The position numbers and the translations under genes were made by a program. A stretch of DNA of 8,383 nucleotides, from positions 1 to 8,383 of the forward strand of contig CANNNB010000097.1 in assembly GCA_947505995.1 (NCBI GenBank), given 5' to 3'. The notes under the pieces are model-generated. The model was not told the DNA's origin. It worked only from the letters and a program-made list of their open reading frames with translations, and ran no database searches. The DNA comes from Comamonadaceae bacterium (lineage in GTDB: Bacteria > Pseudomonadota > Gammaproteobacteria > Burkholderiales > Burkholderiaceae). Shown here piece by piece: positions 6,063 to 8,383 of this stretch. The first letter of the stretch is position 1, and each line of letters begins with the position of its first letter.

Positions 6063-6716
6063 CTACGCGTTGGACTTTTCCAAATTAGCGCCACGCTCAA
6101 TCACAAACTCACGGTCTACCAACTTGCGTGAATGGTTCAAATCACTTTGCGCAATGAGCACCGAAACTTCGGTGCCTTTTAACCCAGCAATCACATCGGC
6201 TAACCGCTTTGACAAGGCTGGCGCAACCCCTTCAAAGGGTTCATCAAGCAAGAGCAAACTGGTACCGACTGCCAAGGCACGTGCCAGCGCCGCCAGTTTT
6301 TGCTGGCCGCCAGACAATAACAAAGCGCGCCGGTCTTTCATCTCGATGAGTTCTGGCAGCACCTTGTATACCAAGTTGAGCCGGGTTTGCGCATCCAGCG
6401 AAGGATTGACCCAGACCGGAATCAATATGTTTTCTTCGACCGTGAGCTCTGGCACCAAGCCACGATCTTCAGGCATGTAGCCGATTCCCATTGCCGCACG
6501 GGCGTGCGGAGGCAGCGCCGTTAAATCTTGGCCATTGAATGTAATGCGACCTTGTGTGGGCGGCACATGGCCCATGACCGAGCGAAGCAGTGTGGTTTTG
6601 CCAGCACCATTTCGACCGATCAGGCCGACCATGGTGCCATCGGCGACTTCGAGAGAAATACCTCGCAGCGCGATGACCGATTGAATGGCCACATGCAGAC
6701 CTTCTACCTTCAGCAT
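6063..6716 (-). CDS. livF: LivF-type ABC transporter ATPase, short C-terminus
   Basis: A 217-residue ATP-binding subunit of a branched-chain-amino-acid-type importer, working on the cytoplasmic face with LivG and the LivH/LivM permeases. Walker A is GRNGAGKT (34-41), the signature LSGGQQK (134-140), and Walker B LLLLDEP (154-160). The H-loop position has Gln190 (IAQSD), as in the VEQN motif of LivF proteins. LivF proteins are usually about 230-240 residues and end with a segment after the VLENG-like strand. Here the protein stops about 11 residues after VIERG, so the tail is missing or replaced. The ATG has AAGGA six bases upstream. It follows livG by 27 bases in the same operon. The actual substrate (amino acid, urea, amide, aromatic acid) cannot be told. 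Confidence 0.88.
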   Translation of the reverse strand: MLKVEGLHVAIQSVIALRGISLEVADGTMVGLIGRNGAGKTTLLRSVMGHVPPTQGRITFNGQDLTALPPHARAAMGIGYMPEDRGLVPELTVEENILIPVWVNPSLDAQTRLNLVYKVLPELIEMKDRRALLLSGGQQKLAALARALAVGTSLLLLDEPFEGVAPALSKRLADVIAGLKGTEVSVLIAQSDLNHSRKLVDREFVIERGANLEKSNA

Positions 6717-6722
6717 TTGTTT

Positions 6723-6727
6723 TCCTT
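6723..6727 (-). promoter_or_regulatory. Ribosome binding site of livF
   Basis: AAGGA on the minus strand with a 6-base spacer to the livF ATG (6716-6714). It lies in the 27-base livG-livF gap and confirms this start. Confidence 0.7.
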
Positions 6728-6743
6728 TAAGGCTTTCAAGGGC

Positions 6744-7499
6744 TTACTCACTCAGCAACTCGCCTGTGACGTAGCGACGCACATCGTCGGTGGCCAAAGC
6801 GACCTCGGGCTTGTCGTCTGCAATGATGCGGCCACTGTAAAACGCAACCACTCGGCTGGCATAGCGGCTCACGATGTCCATGTCGTGCTCAACAAACAGC
6901 ACCGTTGTTGATTGATCTTGACCCAAGCCCGCCATGATGGTTTCCATCATGGGAAACTTTTCTTCGGCAGACACGCCGCTGGTGGGTTCGTCCAACAACA
7001 AAAGTTTGGGCGAGCTTGTCAATGCCATGGCAATGTCGAGCAATTTGCGGATGCCACCGGGCAACTCGGCCACTCGGCGCGCACGATGCTCGGTCAAAGC
7101 AAATCGATCGAGCAAGGTATCAGCACGTTCAATGGCTTGGCGTCGGCGAGCCGGTTGCCAAAAACTCAAGCGCTGGTCATGACAGGCATTGGCCACCAGC
7201 ATGTTCTCCAACACGTTGAGCTCGCCATACACCTGGGGTATTTGAAATGAGCGCGCCACACCGAGGTGGGTAATGGCTCTTGGGTACAACGGCGTGATGT
7301 CATGACCGTCCAACAAAATTTGTCCTTGATCTGGCTTGAGGTAGCCCGTGATCATGTTGACAAACGTAGTTTTACCGGCGCCATTGGAGCCGATCAGGCT
7401 AACACGTTCACCGGCAAAAATATCAATGTTGATGTTGGCAGCAGCCACCACGGCACCAAATTTTTTCTCGACATCGCGGGCTTGTAAAACAGCTTTCAT
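6744..7499 (-). CDS. livG: LivG-type ABC transporter ATPase
   Basis: A 251-residue ATP-binding subunit paired with LivF. I place the start at the ATG at 7499: the protein then begins MKAVLQARDVEKKFG as LivG proteins do, the ATG overlaps the livM stop as ATGA, and AAGGGG lies just upstream. A farther in-frame Met at 7589 would add 30 residues read out of frame through livM. Walker A is GSNGAGKT (37-44), Walker B LLLLDEP (166-172) and the H-loop EHD has His205. LARSFQ-like text (GVARSFQ) and the long insertion between Walker A and the signature are usual for LivG. The signature is atypical, LPGGI instead of LSGGQ, though the following RKLLDIAMAL helix is normal. Length is normal. Confidence 0.9.
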   Translation of the reverse strand: MKAVLQARDVEKKFGAVVAAANINIDIFAGERVSLIGSNGAGKTTFVNMITGYLKPDQGQILLDGHDITPLYPRAITHLGVARSFQIPQVYGELNVLENMLVANACHDQRLSFWQPARRRQAIERADTLLDRFALTEHRARRVAELPGGIRKLLDIAMALTSSPKLLLLDEPTSGVSAEEKFPMMETIMAGLGQDQSTTVLFVEHDMDIVSRYASRVVAFYSGRIIADDKPEVALATDDVRRYVTGELLSE

Positions 7500-8383
7500 T
7501 TGCCGCCCCCCTTCACCCAGAGTGAGCCAATGCCGCGCGGCAAAAAGCGAATCACGATAAGCAAGAAGATGCCCAGTGACATTTGCCAAGTGTTCGGAAA
7601 ATAAGAACTGGAGAAGGAGCGCACCACTTCAAGCACCGTGCTGGCCACAAACAAAGCAATTACACTCTGCCAGCCCGCCAAAATGGCCACAAAAACAAAC
7701 TCACCCGAAGTAGTCCAAAAACTGAAGTTGGGCTCAATGTGACCCAGCGCCATGACCGCCAAAGAACCGCCCAAGCCGCCACAAAAAGCCGCCAGTATGA
7801 AGTTGATGGCCATGGCTTGCCGCACCGAACCTCCCAGGTACTCCACACGCAATTCATTTTCTTTGGCCGCCACAGTAATTAGGCCGCGTGTGCTATCGAA
7901 GTAAATTCGCGCCAACAATGCCATAAGTGTAGACACCGAAACGGTGAGAACGTACATGATGTAGCCCACCGACTCATCGGGCAATTTTTGACCGAACAAA
8001 GTGGGGCGGCCCATGTTGAAACCATCTGACCCCCCCAATACTTCCAGCTTCATGAGCAGGCCATAAGTGACCATCGACAAGGCCAAGGTGAGCATGGCAA
8101 AAAAGATGCCGCGATAACGCGACAGCAGCGGCGCAAAGGGCGCCGCAATCAAGGCCGCGATAACGCCGCCGCATAAAGTTAGCAAGAGTGCATCTTTGAT
8201 ACCCAACTTGTTGGACAACAAAGCAGCGGCATAACCCCCAATGGCAAAGACCATGCCCTGGCCAAAAGGCACGACACCGCCTCGCATGAGCACCACAATA
8301 CCAAGAGATACAAGGCCATTGGCCGCAGCCATGGTAATGAGAAATGTGAGCCACTTCGGCATCGCCATACCCGCCAAAGACAA
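7496..8383 (-). CDS. livM: LivM-type ABC transporter permease, 5' end beyond the window
   Basis: Inner-membrane permease subunit of the Liv-type importer. The frame is open to the right edge, so the start is uncertain: a TTG lies at the very edge and ATGs at 8368 and 8362. LivM proteins are usually 300-360 residues, so some N-terminal sequence is probably missing. About seven hydrophobic segments are visible. The cytoplasmic EAA-like coupling loop AAKENELRVEYLG, which contacts the ATPases, is clear and in the expected place. The C-terminus IRFLPRGIGSL is typical. A usually Gly-rich turn reads GWQS here (bases 7664-7675), which is unusual. The stop overlaps livG by four bases, giving translational coupling. 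The binding protein and livH are presumably to the right. Confidence 0.87.
   Translation of the reverse strand: MSLAGMAMPKWLTFLITMAAANGLVSLGIVVLMRGGVVPFGQGMVFAIGGYAAALLSNKLGIKDALLLTLCGGVIAALIAAPFAPLLSRYRGIFFAMLTLALSMVTYGLLMKLEVLGGSDGFNMGRPTLFGQKLPDESVGYIMYVLTVSVSTLMALLARIYFDSTRGLITVAAKENELRVEYLGGSVRQAMAINFILAAFCGGLGGSLAVMALGHIEPNFSFWTTSGEFVFVAILAGWQSVIALFVASTVLEVVRSFSSSYFPNTWQMSLGIFLLIVIRFLPRGIGSLWVKGGGK

Noticed and set aside
5923..6480. One 185-residue protein reading through 5923-6480 on the + strand
   Set aside because: From 6063 on the frame is antisense to livF, which has intact Walker A, signature and Walker B motifs. The Ser/Arg/Lys-rich translation there is what the complement of a GC-rich gene gives.
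6528..7250. Several + strand frames opposite livF and livG
   Set aside because: They are rich in Arg, His and Ser as complements of GC-rich genes, overlap one another, and have no recognisable motifs.
7497..7589. LivG start at the upstream Met at 7589
   Set aside because: It would read 30 residues through the livM 3' end in another frame with no family resemblance. The ATGA overlap at 7499 with AAGGGG upstream is the normal arrangement.

Overview
The window looks like a piece of a Gram-negative, probably betaproteobacterial (Burkholderiales, Comamonadaceae-like) chromosome. This rests on the Ala-rich sodium:solute symporter at the left, the Liv-type ABC transporter at the right, Sec signal peptides and a classical lipobox. 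It is a judgement from remembered family resemblance, not from a search. No rRNA, tRNA, CRISPR array, transposase or integrase was seen.

Layout. Bases 1-1263 (+) are the 3' part of a large sodium:solute symporter, closed by a strong intrinsic terminator (1308-1340). Bases 1341-1567 hold a possible promoter, an 18-codon small ORF with a good Shine-Dalgarno and a second compact terminator (1513-1535). Six genes then run on the + strand from 1568 to 5914: an NTF2/SnoaL-like protein, a lipoprotein of unknown function, a secreted serine hydrolase of dienelactone-hydrolase type, a VOC/glyoxalase-fold protein, a second secreted alpha/beta-hydrolase, and a secreted amidohydrolase. After that comes a short open fragment with one hydrophobic segment (5923-6062). 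From 8383 down to 6063 the minus strand carries livM (cut by the window edge), livG and livF, tightly packed and convergent with the + strand genes.

How it fits together. The symporter and the Liv-type genes are GC-rich (60-base samples about 52-67% G+C), while the middle block is clearly more AT-rich (samples 17-43%), with long AT-rich gaps and weak ribosome binding sites. The middle block may be an acquired segment placed between two transport loci. Its right edge falls where livF ends unusually early and where the 5923 fragment loses its own reading, so it may be a recombination junction. Four of the six middle genes encode exported proteins, three of them hydrolases. A periplasmic module that cuts esters, lactones or amides, with uptake by the neighbouring transporters, is a reasonable hypothesis, but no substrate can be named from the sequence.
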